Assembly (NCBI GenBank): GCA_030680745.1
Contig: JAUXUR010000030.1
Coordinates: 1 to 60,540 of the forward strand
Origin: Alphaproteobacteria bacterium
Lineage (GTDB): Bacteria; Pseudomonadota; Alphaproteobacteria; JAUXUR01
DNA: 60,540 nt
Reading direction: 5' to 3'
Both the position numbers and the translations under genes were made by a program. A model generated the notes under the pieces. It searched no databases. It saw only the letters and a program-made list of their open reading frames with translations, and was not told the DNA's origin. Positions 17,269-26,836 of this stretch are shown here, one piece after another (position 1 is the first letter of the stretch; every line of letters begins with the position of its first letter).

Positions 17269-17451
17269 TTAACCTTCAGTATCAACTAAAGATTGTATGT
17301 AACGTTCATTACGATAAAAAACACCTTTTTGGATTAATTGCATAATCTGCTGATGAATAGATTTATAGGCTTCAAAATCTTCTTTAATCTCTTTAATCAA
17401 AGATCTAGCTGCTATAAGCTGCTCATTTATTTTTTCAGTGTAAAAACAAAA
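17269..17451 (-). pseudogene. Remnant coding stretch without a start codon
   Basis: A 60-codon open frame on the minus strand ends at TAA 17269-17271 and reads like real protein: SLIKEIKEDFEAYKSIHQQI and GVFYRNERYIQSLVDTEG. There is no ATG or GTG with a ribosome site, and a stop precedes it at 17452-17454. It looks like the C-terminus of a decayed gene; the family is not recognised. The rest of the 310-bp gap to the next gene is AT-rich and holds nothing else visible. Confidence 0.35.
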
Positions 17452-17567
17452 TCATTAAATTAATTGATGTAAATAATAATAAAAAATTATGAACATTTAA
17501 CAAAAAATTAATTATGTTATAATTATAATAGAGAATATAAGCTTTTTAAAAATCAAGGGGGATCATC

Positions 17568-18056
17568 ATGTCACGCAAAACTTATAAATTCGTATTTCTT
17601 GCCTCAATCATAGCGATTTCATCTGTTTCATTTTCTAGCTTTGCAGCAGAAACACCTTTAAGAGAAAGTTTAGCTGATAGTAAATCAGGATTAATAGCAG
17701 GTCCTGCCAATCCAAACGTACAAAATGCGGGTGAAAGCGAAGCCGCTTACAAAGCAATGATTCGTAATACAGACATTAAGATTGCTTCGATGGAAAAAGC
17801 TTTGGAAGAAGGGATGAAAACTAAAAAAGCTGAAATTGCCGATAAAACGAAAGAGATTGACTTACTTAACAAAATGCAAAAATCTTTAAAAGATCCAAAA
17901 ACAAAAGAAGATTATAAAAGAAAACTCATGGCGGCTATGGCAGAAGAAAGAAGCCTTCAAAGTGCGTATGATAAATATGTAGCGATGGAACAGCAAAAAA
18001 TTGCTTTATCGAAAGAAGTCAATGAAAGCGTCAAAGCAAAACATAGTGCTAAATAA
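17568..18056 (+). CDS. Small exported helical protein of unknown function
   Basis: A 162-residue protein with a signal peptide (hydrophobic core FVFLASIIAISSVSF, then AFAA-like SFAAE). The mature part has a short flexible segment and then a long charged helix (about residues 60-160), rich in Lys, Glu and Ala and probably coiled coil. No cysteine, no membrane segment and no known motif are visible. AAGGGGGAT stands 7 bp before the ATG, a strong ribosome site, so it should be well expressed. It has its own upstream AT-rich region and a hairpin downstream, so it is likely monocistronic. A periplasmic or secreted structural role is only a guess. Confidence 0.7.
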   Translation: MSRKTYKFVFLASIIAISSVSFSSFAAETPLRESLADSKSGLIAGPANPNVQNAGESEAAYKAMIRNTDIKIASMEKALEEGMKTKKAEIADKTKEIDLLNKMQKSLKDPKTKEDYKRKLMAAMAEERSLQSAYDKYVAMEQQKIALSKEVNESVKAKHSAK

Positions 18057-18065
18057 TTATCTAAA

Positions 18066-18111
18066 AATAAGCCTTGAAATAAGATTCATGTAATTTTATT
18101 TGGGGCTTATT
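18066..18111 (+). terminator. Probable terminator
   Basis: AATAAGCC (18066-18073) pairs with GGCTTATT (18104-18111), and an inner AAATAA/TTATTT stem continues it. It lies 10 bp after the stop of the exported helical protein. Confidence 0.5.
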
Positions 18112-18236
18112 ATATCAAAAATGTAGGTTAGATTAGATGAATGTCAAGAAGTATAAATATTTTTTATATGCCTGTTTACACATAATTATTTTACGATTAT
18201 ATTCTGGATATTATAAAAATATTAGAAAGTATTAAT

Positions 18237-18707
18237 ATGAAAAAGACCATAGATTTTTTTATTACAACCATGGGATTGTATATTGCAATCTTAATAAAAC
18301 CTTCATGTGCAGTGGAAGTAACATTTGGCTTTGAGGAGCCTGTTGCAAATTATATACAGAAAACAAAAAGTAAAACTTCTTGGTTTTACACTATTGAAAC
18401 AGAATATCCTAATGGAGCAAAACAGGAGGTTGAAATTGAAAACAGTACGGCTTTAGGTAAGACAAGACAAAGATTACAAGAATATGATCTAACATTATCT
18501 GACAATTCTTTCAAAATAAAATTATTTTATGGGCAAGTACGCGCAAACATATTTTATGAACATGCTTTTAGTTTTTCAGTACCCAAAGATAAAGTTAAAA
18601 AAGGTATAACAAAAATTCGTATTTTCTTTAACTTAGATATGTCGGAAGAAAATAACCATCGTGCTGAAATTGCTAAGGTTGACTATGTTTGCGTATTGGA
18701 TGTGTAA
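18237..18707 (+). CDS. Exported protein of unknown function
   Basis: A 156-residue protein. An N-terminal signal sequence (about residues 1-27, ending PSCAVEV) is followed by a soluble beta-rich domain without known motif. A single Cys near the C-terminus (VDYVCVLDV) is too far from the N-terminus for lipidation. No Shine-Dalgarno better than GAAAG is visible before the ATG. A strong hairpin terminator lies 70 bp after the stop, so it is transcribed on its own, between another exported protein and htpG. Confidence 0.65.
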   Translation: MKKTIDFFITTMGLYIAILIKPSCAVEVTFGFEEPVANYIQKTKSKTSWFYTIETEYPNGAKQEVEIENSTALGKTRQRLQEYDLTLSDNSFKIKLFYGQVRANIFYEHAFSFSVPKDKVKKGITKIRIFFNLDMSEENNHRAEIAKVDYVCVLDV

Positions 18708-18778
18708 GATGTTAGTGTTAATCTGCTAAGTACAATTGCTGATAAGTAATAACGCTAAAAATTTTTTGGGCTCAGTCT

Positions 18779-18813
18779 AGGACATTTATCCGAAAATGGT
18801 AAATGTCCTTTTC
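18779..18813 (+). terminator. Rho-independent terminator upstream of htpG
   Basis: A perfect 10-bp stem, AGGACATTTA (18779-18788) and TAAATGTCCT (18800-18809), is followed by a T run. It separates the exported-protein gene from htpG. Confidence 0.85.
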
Positions 18814-18905
18814 GTATCCACCTTATATCCTGAACAATCTTTACAAATGCAATTTTGTGCTTATATGAATCTATACAGGAACAATAGAAACAAATAGAGA
18901 TTAAA

Positions 18906-20756
18906 ATGACAAAAGAAAATTTTCAGTTTCAAGCAGAAGTCAGCCGATTGCTCGACCTCGTAACACATTCCCTTTATAGCGAAAAAGATATTTTTTTAAG
19001 GGAATTAATTTCAAATTCCTCTGATGCTAGTGACAAAATGCGTTATATCGGTTTGACCGATGCGCAGAAACTTGAAAATGATACACAATTCAAAATTAAA
19101 ATAATTCTTAATAAAGATGATAAAACGCTTACCATTTCTGATAATGGTATTGGGATGTCCAGGCAAGATCTTATCGATCATTTAGGGACAATTGCACAAT
19201 CAGGTACGGCTAAATTTTTAGAAACACTCAATGAATCTAAAAATGCTGTCCAGCTTATTGGTCAATTCGGTGTTGGTTTTTACTCAGCTTTTATTGTTGC
19301 TAGTGAAGTTCACGTTCATTCAAGAAAAGCAGGTGTTGACAAAGCCTATGAATGGGTGTCAGATGGAAAAGGCGCTTACACGATTGAAGAAAAACAAAAA
19401 ACAAATCGTGGGACAGATGTTGTATTAAAGCTTAAAGAAGGTGAAGAGGGTTATCTTGAGTTTCATTACCTTCAAGAAATCATTAAAAAATATTCAGATC
19501 ATATTGCTATCCCTATCGTCCTTATGAGCGATAAAGGCGAAGAACAGCTTAATAAAGCGTCAGCGCTTTGGACAAGGTCGAAAGCTGACATTACGACAGA
19601 AGAATATAAAGAATTTTATCATCATATTTCACATCTTTATGACGAACCTTGGGATCGTTTACATTTCAAAGCTGAAGGTATGATCGAATATGCGGCGCTC
19701 CTTTATATTCCATCCGAACGTCCTATGGATTTATTCCATCCTGATCGTAAACATCGCGTTAAATTATTTGTGAAACGTGTTTTTATCACCGATGATTGCG
19801 ATGAGCTTATCCCAAGTTATTTGCGCTTCTTAAAAGGTGTTATCGATTCAGACGATTTACCTTTGAATATTAGCCGTGAAATGCTTCAAAAAAATCCCGT
19901 TCTTGCTAAAATTCGTCAAAATGTAACTAAAAAAGTATTGGATGAACTTCAGAAAAAATCTGAAAATCTTGAAGATTATACAAAATTTTGGACAAGCTTT
20001 GGTGCAGTTTTAAAAGAAGGTCTTTATGAAGACTTTTCTCATCGTGAGCAACTTTTAAGATTAGCACGTTTTCATTCGTCAAATAGTACCGATCTTATTT
20101 CATTAGAGGATTATGTCGCGTCTATGAAAGAGGGTCAAAACGAGATTTATTATTTGATTGGTGATAATCTTGATAATCTTAAGAAAAGTCCGCATCTTGA
20201 AGGCTTTATGTCCCAAGGTATTAATGTGTTGTTGTTGATTGATCCAATCGATGATTTCTGGATTCCTTCTATTGGTTTCTTCAAGGATAAAAAGCTACAA
20301 TCCATCACAAAAGCAAATTTAGAGAAAAATCTTTTTGATACACAAAAAGATGAAACAAAACCTGAAAATGAAAAAGGTTTAGAATCTCTTAAAATAAAAT
20401 TGCAGCTTGCATTACAAGGTAAAGTGAAGGAAGTCCGCTTTAGTCACCGCCTTAAGGAAAGTATTTCGTGTCTTGTTGCCGACGATAATGACATGGATAT
20501 AAGATTAGAACGTTTGTTGCGCCAACATAAGCAGCAAGTGAATGAAGCGCAAAAGATTCTAGAAGTCAATGCGCAACATCCTATTGTTCAAAACCTTATA
20601 ACAATCGTCGATCAAGGCGATAAGCAAATTCTTATAGACGAATTAGCGCATATTTTTTATGCTCAAGCTGTTATAACGGATGGCGATCAATTGTCTGACC
20701 CTAAGGATTATGTTTCACGCGTTAATAAACTTTTAGAGCGTGCTATAGGTTGTTAA
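18906..20756 (+). CDS. htpG: Hsp90-family chaperone HtpG
   Basis: A 616-residue ATP-dependent chaperone (Escherichia coli: 624). The GHKL ATPase domain shows the E-x-x-N helix (ELISNSSDASDK), DNGIGMS, and GQFGVGFYSAF for the lid and gamma-phosphate contacts. The middle domain carries the catalytic-loop segment PLNISREMLQ with the conserved Arg. The C-terminal dimerisation domain is complete. The cytosolic protein folds stress-sensitive clients. A terminator lies upstream, so htpG has its own promoter; no CIRCE or sigma-32 site could be fixed by eye. The hairpin gene at 20820 follows after 63 bp and might be read through from htpG. Confidence 0.97.
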   Translation: MTKENFQFQAEVSRLLDLVTHSLYSEKDIFLRELISNSSDASDKMRYIGLTDAQKLENDTQFKIKIILNKDDKTLTISDNGIGMSRQDLIDHLGTIAQSGTAKFLETLNESKNAVQLIGQFGVGFYSAFIVASEVHVHSRKAGVDKAYEWVSDGKGAYTIEEKQKTNRGTDVVLKLKEGEEGYLEFHYLQEIIKKYSDHIAIPIVLMSDKGEEQLNKASALWTRSKADITTEEYKEFYHHISHLYDEPWDRLHFKAEGMIEYAALLYIPSERPMDLFHPDRKHRVKLFVKRVFITDDCDELIPSYLRFLKGVIDSDDLPLNISREMLQKNPVLAKIRQNVTKKVLDELQKKSENLEDYTKFWTSFGAVLKEGLYEDFSHREQLLRLARFHSSNSTDLISLEDYVASMKEGQNEIYYLIGDNLDNLKKSPHLEGFMSQGINVLLLIDPIDDFWIPSIGFFKDKKLQSITKANLEKNLFDTQKDETKPENEKGLESLKIKLQLALQGKVKEVRFSHRLKESISCLVADDNDMDIRLERLLRQHKQQVNEAQKILEVNAQHPIVQNLITIVDQGDKQILIDELAHIFYAQAVITDGDQLSDPKDYVSRVNKLLERAIGC

Positions 20757-20782
20757 TACTTTTTTAACGATTATTATTTACA

Positions 20783-20821
20783 ATGGTCAGTATAGACCTC
20801 TAACAAAGGAGTACTGACCAT
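20783..20821 (+). promoter_or_regulatory. Perfect hairpin that encloses the ribosome site and start codon of the next gene
   Basis: ATGGTCAGTA (20783-20792) is perfectly complementary to TACTGACCAT (20812-20821). The 3' arm includes the first two bases of the ATG at 20820, and the 19-nt loop holds the Shine-Dalgarno AAAGGAG. In mRNA the start codon would be paired and the ribosome site looped out. There is no T run, so it is not a simple terminator. It may control translation or be a protein-binding operator; this is inference. Confidence 0.6.
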
Positions 20822-21119
20822 GCGTGTTATCTTGTCATTGAGTTTCATTTTATTAGTAGTGCTGAGCGTTGTTAACGCCAAATTTCTTGTCGCTGCATCA
20901 AAAGATCCAATAGAAATCAAAAAAGAAGTTCTTTCTTTAGAAAAAGATAAGCAAGCATCAAAAAAAGATGATGCTGAAAAAGATGAAGATCAAAAAAAAG
21001 GACAAGATTTTGGGTCACCCGGAAATTTATCTGAACAAGCAGCAGCAAGTATGGCTTCTGTAACGGCGGGTACTTTTGTTATGTCGGATGGTGTTACGCA
21101 AACATATTCGTCAAAATAA
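20820..21119 (+). CDS. Small exported charged protein
   Basis: A 99-residue protein with a hydrophobic N-terminal signal (VILSLSFILLVVLSVVNA) and a mature part that is first extremely charged (Lys/Asp/Glu, residues ~30-65) and then small-residue rich (AAASMASVTAGTF). No family is recognised. The ribosome site AAAGGAG is excellent, but the ATG lies in the stem of a perfect hairpin, so translation may be regulated. It lies directly after htpG, which invites the idea of a stress link. It is followed by tRNA-Ser on the opposite strand. Confidence 0.65.
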   Translation: MRVILSLSFILLVVLSVVNAKFLVAASKDPIEIKKEVLSLEKDKQASKKDDAEKDEDQKKGQDFGSPGNLSEQAAASMASVTAGTFVMSDGVTQTYSSK

Positions 21120-21171
21120 CGTATGATGTGAATTTAGCTATAATATATTTTTTATTGATCTTGAATGATAT

Positions 21172-21261
21172 TGGCGGAGGAGGCGGGATTCGAACCCGCG
21201 AGACGCTCACACGTCCACACGATTTCCAATCGTGCGCCTTAAGCCACTCGGCCACCCCTCC
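21172..21261 (-). tRNA. tRNA-Ser (anticodon GGA)
   Basis: A class II tRNA read on the minus strand. The acceptor stem GGAGGGG pairs with CTCCTCC, the anticodon stem CACGA/TCGTG encloses the loop TTGGAAA (anticodon GGA, serine codons UCC/UCU), a long variable arm follows, and the T arm is GCGGG-TTCGAAT-CCCGC. The CCA end is encoded (21172-21174). All arms pair, so the gene should be functional. Confidence 0.96.
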
Positions 21262-21342
21262 GTATAAGATGGAATAGGCAAAGAATACCTAATTCTTATC
21301 ATTAAGACAAGTCAGTTTTCATTTTTTATGATCCAATTGTAA

Positions 21343-21576
21343 AATAAACGATGTTGTCATAGTGATGTATGCAATTTGATAAAAGAGTTATATCCTAATT
21401 TTTCAGATTTTTTTTCAGAATGTGCTGAATACAAAACATATGATATAGATGCGTGGAAATTTTATGAGTTCTTTAGAAAAGAATTCCATAATTTAGACTT
21501 ACGCCCACTCATTGATGCTAACAATTTTTACGCATTAAGATTGAGCGATATATTAGCTGATAAAGTTAATCCATAA
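21343..21576 (+). pseudogene. Short open frame without ATG, probable gene fragment
   Basis: An open frame of about 77 codons ends at 21576. The last 66 codons, from a TTG at 21376, look protein-like: FSECAEYKTYDIDAWKFYEF and LRLSDILADKVNP. No ATG occurs in frame and no ribosome site precedes the TTG. No family is recognised. It could be the C-terminal remnant of a decayed gene or a small gene with a rare start. Confidence 0.35.
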
Positions 21577-21647
21577 GATTAAGGGCTGTTAACATTTCAC
21601 TAAGAACCTATACCTTGCAATGTAACATGTTGAAAAACAAATGAATT

Positions 21648-21780
21648 CGTCATTGCGAAAATACCTGAGTGCTTGCACGAAGGTGTTTGTGGCAATCCAC
21701 ACTTGAATCTTATGATAAATATAAAGTATGGATTGCCACAAACAGCCTTGCGTAAACGCTCGGCTATTTTCGCAATGACG
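21648..21780. repeat. Palindromic intergenic element, family 1 (copy A)
   Basis: Ends CGTCATTGCGAAAATA and TATTTTCGCAATGACG are exact inverted repeats; a second nested pair is GTTTGTGGCAATCCA and TGGATTGCCACAAAC. The whole 133 bp would fold to one long hairpin. It lies at the 3' end of clpB. Confidence 0.9.
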
Positions 21781-21793
21781 AAGTCGTTGAATT

Positions 21794-24361
21794 TTATCTC
21801 TCCACACTCACACTCAAGCCATCCTCTGCCACATCGACATTCACAATCGATTGATCGGGAATGTTGCCTTTTAAGATTTGCTCAGCCAATGGGTTTTGAA
21901 GATAGTTTTGGATAACGCGTTTTAAGGGTCGTGCGCCATAATGCGGATCATAGCCTCGGTTCGCCAGCCATGTATAGGCTTCATCACTCAAACTCAAATC
22001 AATATGTCGATCTTTAAGACGTTTGATCAATAAATCAATTTGAATTTTAACGATCTGCGTCATATTGTTCCGGGTTAAACGATGGAACATTAAAATTTCG
22101 TCGAGTCTATTGAGGAATTCTGGTCTAAAAGCTCCTCGGACCACTTCCATGACATTGTCACGTGTTTGAGCACCAATGCTCTCGCTTTCTTCTTGCACCA
22201 AAAAGTCACTGCCCAGATTTGACGTTAATATAATCAATGTGTTTCTAAAATCAACTTTACGCCCTTGGCTATCGGTGAGTTTTCCGTCATCGAGTACTTG
22301 CAGCAGAATATTGAACACATCCTTATGTGCCTTTTCGACCTCGTCAAAAAGAATGACTTGATAGGGTCTGCGACGTACAGCTTCCGTCAGTGTGCCGCCT
22401 TCTTCATAGCCAACATAACCGGGAGGCGCACCAATTAAGCGCGACACAGCATGTTTTTCCATATATTCGGACATATCAATCCGAATCATGGCGGCTTCAT
22501 CATCAAATAGAAAGTGTGCAATGGCTTTTGATAATTCTGTCTTGCCGACACCCGTTGGTCCTAAAAACAAGAACGAACCCATCGGTCGATTGGGGTCCTG
22601 AAGACCTGCGCGCGCGCGACGAATTGCATTGCTGACTGAAGTGACTGCTTCTTCTTGGCCAATAACGCGTTTGGATAAATACTCTTCCATTTGGATTAAT
22701 TTTTCACGTTCAGATTCCATCATCTTTTCAACGGGGATGCCGGTCCAACGCGAAACGATCGCTGCAATATCGTTTTCATTGACGACTTCATTCAGTGAAG
22801 ACGTGCTTTGCGCTTGTTTGATACGTTGCTCAAGTCCTGGGATCACGCCATACATCAATTCACCAGCACGTGCAAGATTGCCTTGGCGTTGTGCAATATC
22901 TAATTCTGATGTGGCTTGATCAAGTTTTTCTTTTAAGTTTCGACTTTGATTGAGTGTTTTTTTCGCTTCGTCCCAAATTTCTGTTAATTTTTGGGATTCG
23001 CTTTCAAGCTCTTTTAATTCACCCTCAATTTTGAGCAATCGATCTTTTGAAACTTGATCATTTTCTTTTTTCAATGCTTCTTGTTCAATTTTCAACTGAA
23101 TGATTTTACGATCCAGGCTATCAATGTCTTCTGGTTTCGAATCCACTTTCATGCGGATACGACTCGCTGCTTCATCCACCAAATCAATCGCTTTATCCGG
23201 TAAAAAACGATCTGTTATGTAGCGATCGGATAAAGTAGCTGCAGCAACAATAGCTGCATCCGAAATACGAATCCCGTGATGCAGTTCGTATTTTGGCTTA
23301 ATGCCACGTAGGATCGAAATCGTTTCATCCACATTGGGTTGCGACACATAAACGGATTGAAAGCGACGTGCTAAAGCGGCATCTTTTTCAATATGTTTGC
23401 GATATTCATCAAGGGTTGTGGCGCCTATACAATGGAGTTCACCACGTGCTAAAGATGGCTTTAGCATATTGGCGGCATCCATAGCACCTTCGCCGGCGCC
23501 GGCGCCTACAAGCGTATGTAATTCATCGATAAATAAAATGACTTGGCCAGCGAGCGTATTCACTTCAGTGAGCACTGCTTTAAGGCGTTCTTCAAATTCA
23601 CCGCGGAATTTTGCACCTGCAATAAGGGCACCTAAATCCAAGACAAGTAACTTTTTATCGCGCAACGAATCCGGCACATCATTGTTGATAATACGTAAGG
23701 CGAGACCTTCAACAATAGCCGTTTTACCGACACCTGGTTCACCAATAAGCACGGGATTATTTTTTGTTCTGCGGGATAACACTTGAATCGTGCGTCTTAT
23801 TTCTTCTTCACGACCAATAACAGGATCAAGTTTACCATCACGTGCTGCTTGCGTTAAATCGCGTGTGAATTTTTTGAGTGCTTGATAAGATGATTCAGCA
23901 TTGGCATTTTCGGCATTATGTCCTTGGCGTAAGGATTCAATCGATTTATTTAATTTTTGGGCTGTAAGTCCCGCATTGCTTAAAATTTTATGACTTGGTG
24001 TATTGGGTGTTATTGTGAGTGCTAATAAAAAACGTTCAGCTGTTACATATTTATCTTTCGCTTTTTTAGCCAATTCTTCGGCAGCTACAATAACGCGAGA
24101 TAAATCCGGCGACACATAAACTTGCGCATTGCTGCCTTGCACTTCAGGCATTTTTTTAAGTTCAATTTCAATGTCGCTTTTAATGCGCGGATAATCAGCG
24201 CCCGTTGATGTAATAAGATCTTCCGCCAAATGATCTTCATCATCGATGAAGGATTTAAGAAAATGCTCTGGCGTAAATTGCTGATGATTGCGCTTAATGG
24301 CTAAAGATTGGGCGTTTTGAAGTAAATTTCGTGACTTATCGCTGAATGATTCAAATTGCAT
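21794..24361 (-). CDS. clpB: Disaggregase chaperone ClpB
   Basis: An 855-residue AAA+ protein, the usual length. Order of domains: Clp-N repeats (1-145), first ATPase with Walker [10 protein letters not shown] near residue 205 and Walker [10 protein letters not shown], the coiled-coil M domain (about 410-520), second ATPase with GPTGVGKTE near 605 and LFDEVEKAH, then the D2-small domain ending in TARPLK-like [10 protein letters not shown]. With DnaK it resolubilises aggregated proteins. AAAGGAG is 5 bp before the ATG. It stands alone, with family 1 palindromic repeats on both sides (21648-21780 downstream, 24460-24581 upstream). Confidence 0.98.
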   Translation of the reverse strand: MQFESFSDKSRNLLQNAQSLAIKRNHQQFTPEHFLKSFIDDEDHLAEDLITSTGADYPRIKSDIEIELKKMPEVQGSNAQVYVSPDLSRVIVAAEELAKKAKDKYVTAERFLLALTITPNTPSHKILSNAGLTAQKLNKSIESLRQGHNAENANAESSYQALKKFTRDLTQAARDGKLDPVIGREEEIRRTIQVLSRRTKNNPVLIGEPGVGKTAIVEGLALRIINNDVPDSLRDKKLLVLDLGALIAGAKFRGEFEERLKAVLTEVNTLAGQVILFIDELHTLVGAGAGEGAMDAANMLKPSLARGELHCIGATTLDEYRKHIEKDAALARRFQSVYVSQPNVDETISILRGIKPKYELHHGIRISDAAIVAAATLSDRYITDRFLPDKAIDLVDEAASRIRMKVDSKPEDIDSLDRKIIQLKIEQEALKKENDQVSKDRLLKIEGELKELESESQKLTEIWDEAKKTLNQSRNLKEKLDQATSELDIAQRQGNLARAGELMYGVIPGLEQRIKQAQSTSSLNEVVNENDIAAIVSRWTGIPVEKMMESEREKLIQMEEYLSKRVIGQEEAVTSVSNAIRRARAGLQDPNRPMGSFLFLGPTGVGKTELSKAIAHFLFDDEAAMIRIDMSEYMEKHAVSRLIGAPPGYVGYEEGGTLTEAVRRRPYQVILFDEVEKAHKDVFNILLQVLDDGKLTDSQGRKVDFRNTLIILTSNLGSDFLVQEESESIGAQTRDNVMEVVRGAFRPEFLNRLDEILMFHRLTRNNMTQIVKIQIDLLIKRLKDRHIDLSLSDEAYTWLANRGYDPHYGARPLKRVIQNYLQNPLAEQILKGNIPDQSIVNVDVAEDGLSVSVER

Positions 24362-24459
24362 TTTATGCTCCTTTGGGAACTATGAAACCTGAACTCGGAA
24401 ATTAAAAAACACTTAACAAAAATACAAGCGTTTGAATTAAAAAGAGAAACAAAGAACCT

Positions 24460-24581
24460 CGTCGTTGCGAGCAGCGAAGCTGCGCGGCAATCCAGTTAAA
24501 AAATCAACACTTAGATTGTGTTAGACGTTTTTTCTGGATTGCTTCTTCACCCCATTTAATTTGGGGTTCATCGCAACGACG
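24460..24581. repeat. Palindromic intergenic element, family 1 (copy B)
   Basis: It begins CGTCGTTGCGAGCAGCGAAG and ends TCATCGCAACGACG; the inner pair is CAATCCAG and CTGGATTG. It contains CCCCATTTAATTTGGGG. It is closely similar to copy D at 53100-53220. The surrounding 24362-24771 gap holds only this element and the terminator at 24696. Confidence 0.9.
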
Positions 24582-24695
24582 GAACTATTAGGTTTTCTGT
24601 AACTCTAGCTGCCTAGTTCGAGTTACCAATCAATTATATATTAAAGATAAGCCACAAGGATTTTTTAGCAAGGGGGAGGGTGATATTTTTTGGTT

Positions 24696-24722
24696 GAAAA
24701 AAGAGGGGAGTTTTACCTCCCC
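24696..24722 (-). terminator. Terminator of the exported AAA+ ATPase gene
   Basis: The stem GGGGAG (24705-24710) and CTCCCC (24717-24722) is followed, reading on the minus strand, by CTTTTTTC. It lies 50 bp beyond the stop of the gene at 24772. Confidence 0.65.
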
Positions 24723-24771
24723 CCTAAATTATAAGTCTGTACCACTTTTATTGATTTTTGATCAAAAACTT

Positions 24772-26442
24772 TTAACATAAATCATCATCTGTTACTTCGA
24801 TTTTGTTAAATTTTTTGTCTTTAATTTCGACAGATTCTTTTTCTTCGTCATTTTCATCATCTTTTTTCATACTCTTTTTTTTATTTTCTTCTTTTTCACG
24901 TTCATAATCTTGATAAGCAAGATCAACATTAAATGAATCGACTTGGTCTTTGTCTAGATGATAATAATATCCAGCAAGATGTGTTACATATTTATCGACA
25001 ATATCCTTTAGAACACGAACACCAGGTAAATTGTTATTTAAAACAATTTTTTCTAGAATTTCAGTATCTTCCGGCGTTATTTGACGTTCCATACGGTAAT
25101 TATAAAGGCCTTCATTAAAACTATTGACTGCTATAATATCTTGTTTATCCTTGGGAACATCTGTAAAATTTATAATGCGTATTCTATCAAGGATGGCTTC
25201 ATCTTCGGGTAGTTTATTGCCTGCCATAATAATAATGGTAGATGACATATCAATATCCAAGCCTTGGATTTTACCAGATCCATAAAATTCTTGTTCTTTT
25301 TCGCAAACGCTTACGAAGAAATCTCTGAACGCATCTTTATGTTTATAGGACTCTTTCAAGCAACAATCAAATTCATCGATAAACAAGATATTGTTTTTAT
25401 AGTTATTTTTTTTATGTGTAAATAAATTCAGCATTAATTCTGGTTCATCTGGTCCAATAAATTGAGAAATCATATCCTTTGCTTTAGAAGAAGATGGCTT
25501 GAAATACGTCATTGAAAGCTCTAATATTTTAGCAATTTCTTGCGCTAAATGGGTCTTTCCTGTGCCTGGAGGTCCATAAAAACAAATAATAGTTTTTTTA
25601 GGTTTGCGTGAATTAGAAGCAAGGACGATTTCTTTGATTACTTTTTTGATGCTATCTTTAGTATCTTCGCGATATGTTTCAAGAAGTGCATCAAGTTTTG
25701 GTTTAATGGTTTCATACGCCAATCTTTTAACCTCTACAGGTAATTGATTTATAAGCTTCATTCTTTTAACGAACTCTTCTCCTTGTTGCACAGTTTCGGC
25801 GCCGAATTTAGCCAAAAAAGTATAATGATTGAAAGCTTGATAAAATTTACTTTTTGTATTTTCTGTAATTTGGTTGTTCGCAAATCGTTCATCTATTCTT
25901 TTTTTGTATTTTAATATTTTAGCAAAATCACTTGATTGCCACGATATTGGTAGAAATTTTTGTTTGAAGGTTGAGAGTCCAGTTTGAATCTGTGTGCTGA
26001 AAAGATTGGCAGCTAAAAAAGAACCACCTAATCCCTGAAATCCTGTGCTTATAGCCTCAGCAATCGAAAATCCAATTTCAGGATCGCTACTATACCATTG
26101 ATATCCCAAAAATAAAGTTGCGGGTATCACATATGGAAGTACAGGCATGATTTTATTGCCAATTTTTTTTGCTGTTGTCGTAACAGGCTTCATAAAATTT
26201 TCTAATTCACGACAATCACCACGTTCGATGTGTCCAGGTGGTAATAGAAATTCACTTTCGAGATTAAAGGGAGCTGTATCCATATAGTTTGACATGTCAA
26301 TTTCAATGTGATTCTTTTTGTTATCTTCAGCTTCCTGTTTTTCCGAATTTATTGAGTTATGATGTCTCTTCATCGCATTTACAGGCTGATGAACGTTTAT
26401 ATATAAATTAAAGGAAAGAAAAAAAATAAATATTTTCTTCAT
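24772..26442 (-). CDS. AAA+ ATPase with an N-terminal signal/anchor sequence
   Basis: A 556-residue protein. It starts MKKIFIFFLSFNLYINVHQP-VNA, a typical signal sequence; GGAG 8 bp before the ATG at 26442 supports this start, and the frame open further upstream is noncoding AT-rich DNA. Residues ~100-180 hold two hydrophobic stretches (VLPYVIPATLFLGY and GFQGLGGSFLAANLF). The ATPase core follows: Walker A CFYGPPGTGKTHLA, Walker B ILFIDEFDCC, sensor 1 IIIMAGNK. The C-terminus is strongly acidic and basic (KKSMKKDDENDEEKESVE). ATPases are rarely exported, since the periplasm lacks ATP. It may be anchored with the ATPase in the cytoplasm or delivered to a host cell. Both are inference. Confidence 0.85.
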   Translation of the reverse strand: MKKIFIFFLSFNLYINVHQPVNAMKRHHNSINSEKQEAEDNKKNHIEIDMSNYMDTAPFNLESEFLLPPGHIERGDCRELENFMKPVTTTAKKIGNKIMPVLPYVIPATLFLGYQWYSSDPEIGFSIAEAISTGFQGLGGSFLAANLFSTQIQTGLSTFKQKFLPISWQSSDFAKILKYKKRIDERFANNQITENTKSKFYQAFNHYTFLAKFGAETVQQGEEFVKRMKLINQLPVEVKRLAYETIKPKLDALLETYREDTKDSIKKVIKEIVLASNSRKPKKTIICFYGPPGTGKTHLAQEIAKILELSMTYFKPSSSKAKDMISQFIGPDEPELMLNLFTHKKNNYKNNILFIDEFDCCLKESYKHKDAFRDFFVSVCEKEQEFYGSGKIQGLDIDMSSTIIIMAGNKLPEDEAILDRIRIINFTDVPKDKQDIIAVNSFNEGLYNYRMERQITPEDTEILEKIVLNNNLPGVRVLKDIVDKYVTHLAGYYYHLDKDQVDSFNVDLAYQDYEREKEENKKKSMKKDDENDEEKESVEIKDKKFNKIEVTDDDLC

Positions 26443-26836
26443 ATTAAATCTCCATAAAATTAAATAATGACCACAATTTTTATAAAAAAATTTTGCTTTA
26501 AACTTTAAAACAAATTTAATGTGATATAAAATATTCTTATAATTTATACTGTTATTCAATTTTATAAAAAATGTAATTAACAAAAATATATATATTTTGT
26601 TTTATAAAGTCAATAAATATAAATTATTTTTATTACTTAATTCAAAAAAACATATATTATGTGTTTAATAAAAACATAAATAATCGTCGATAAAAATTTT
26701 TAATAAGATTTTCATATGTAGACAAGCAATATAATATCAATTATAGGGTTAATATCAAAATTTTATTATTTTAGGGCTTGATAATATTCGTATCCCCTTT
26801 ACGCTGGATATAATATTGTTTTTTGGAGAAAGTCAG
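26443..26836. other. Divergent AT-rich intergenic region
   Basis: Almost 400 bp of very AT-rich DNA between the diverging AAA+ and leucine-rich-repeat genes. It should hold both promoters. A TATAAT hexamer at 26809-26814, 22 bp before the LRR start, is a plausible -10 box; no good -35 box at the right distance was seen. No RNA gene or repeat is visible. Confidence 0.4.

Noticed and set aside
22390..23786. Several plus-strand open frames opposite clpB
   Set aside because: clpB is complete and conserved over its whole length on the minus strand; these frames are shadows.
26443..26583. A 47-codon upstream extension of the AAA+ ATPase
   Set aside because: It is AT-rich noncoding sequence; GGAG and a signal peptide place the start at 26442.
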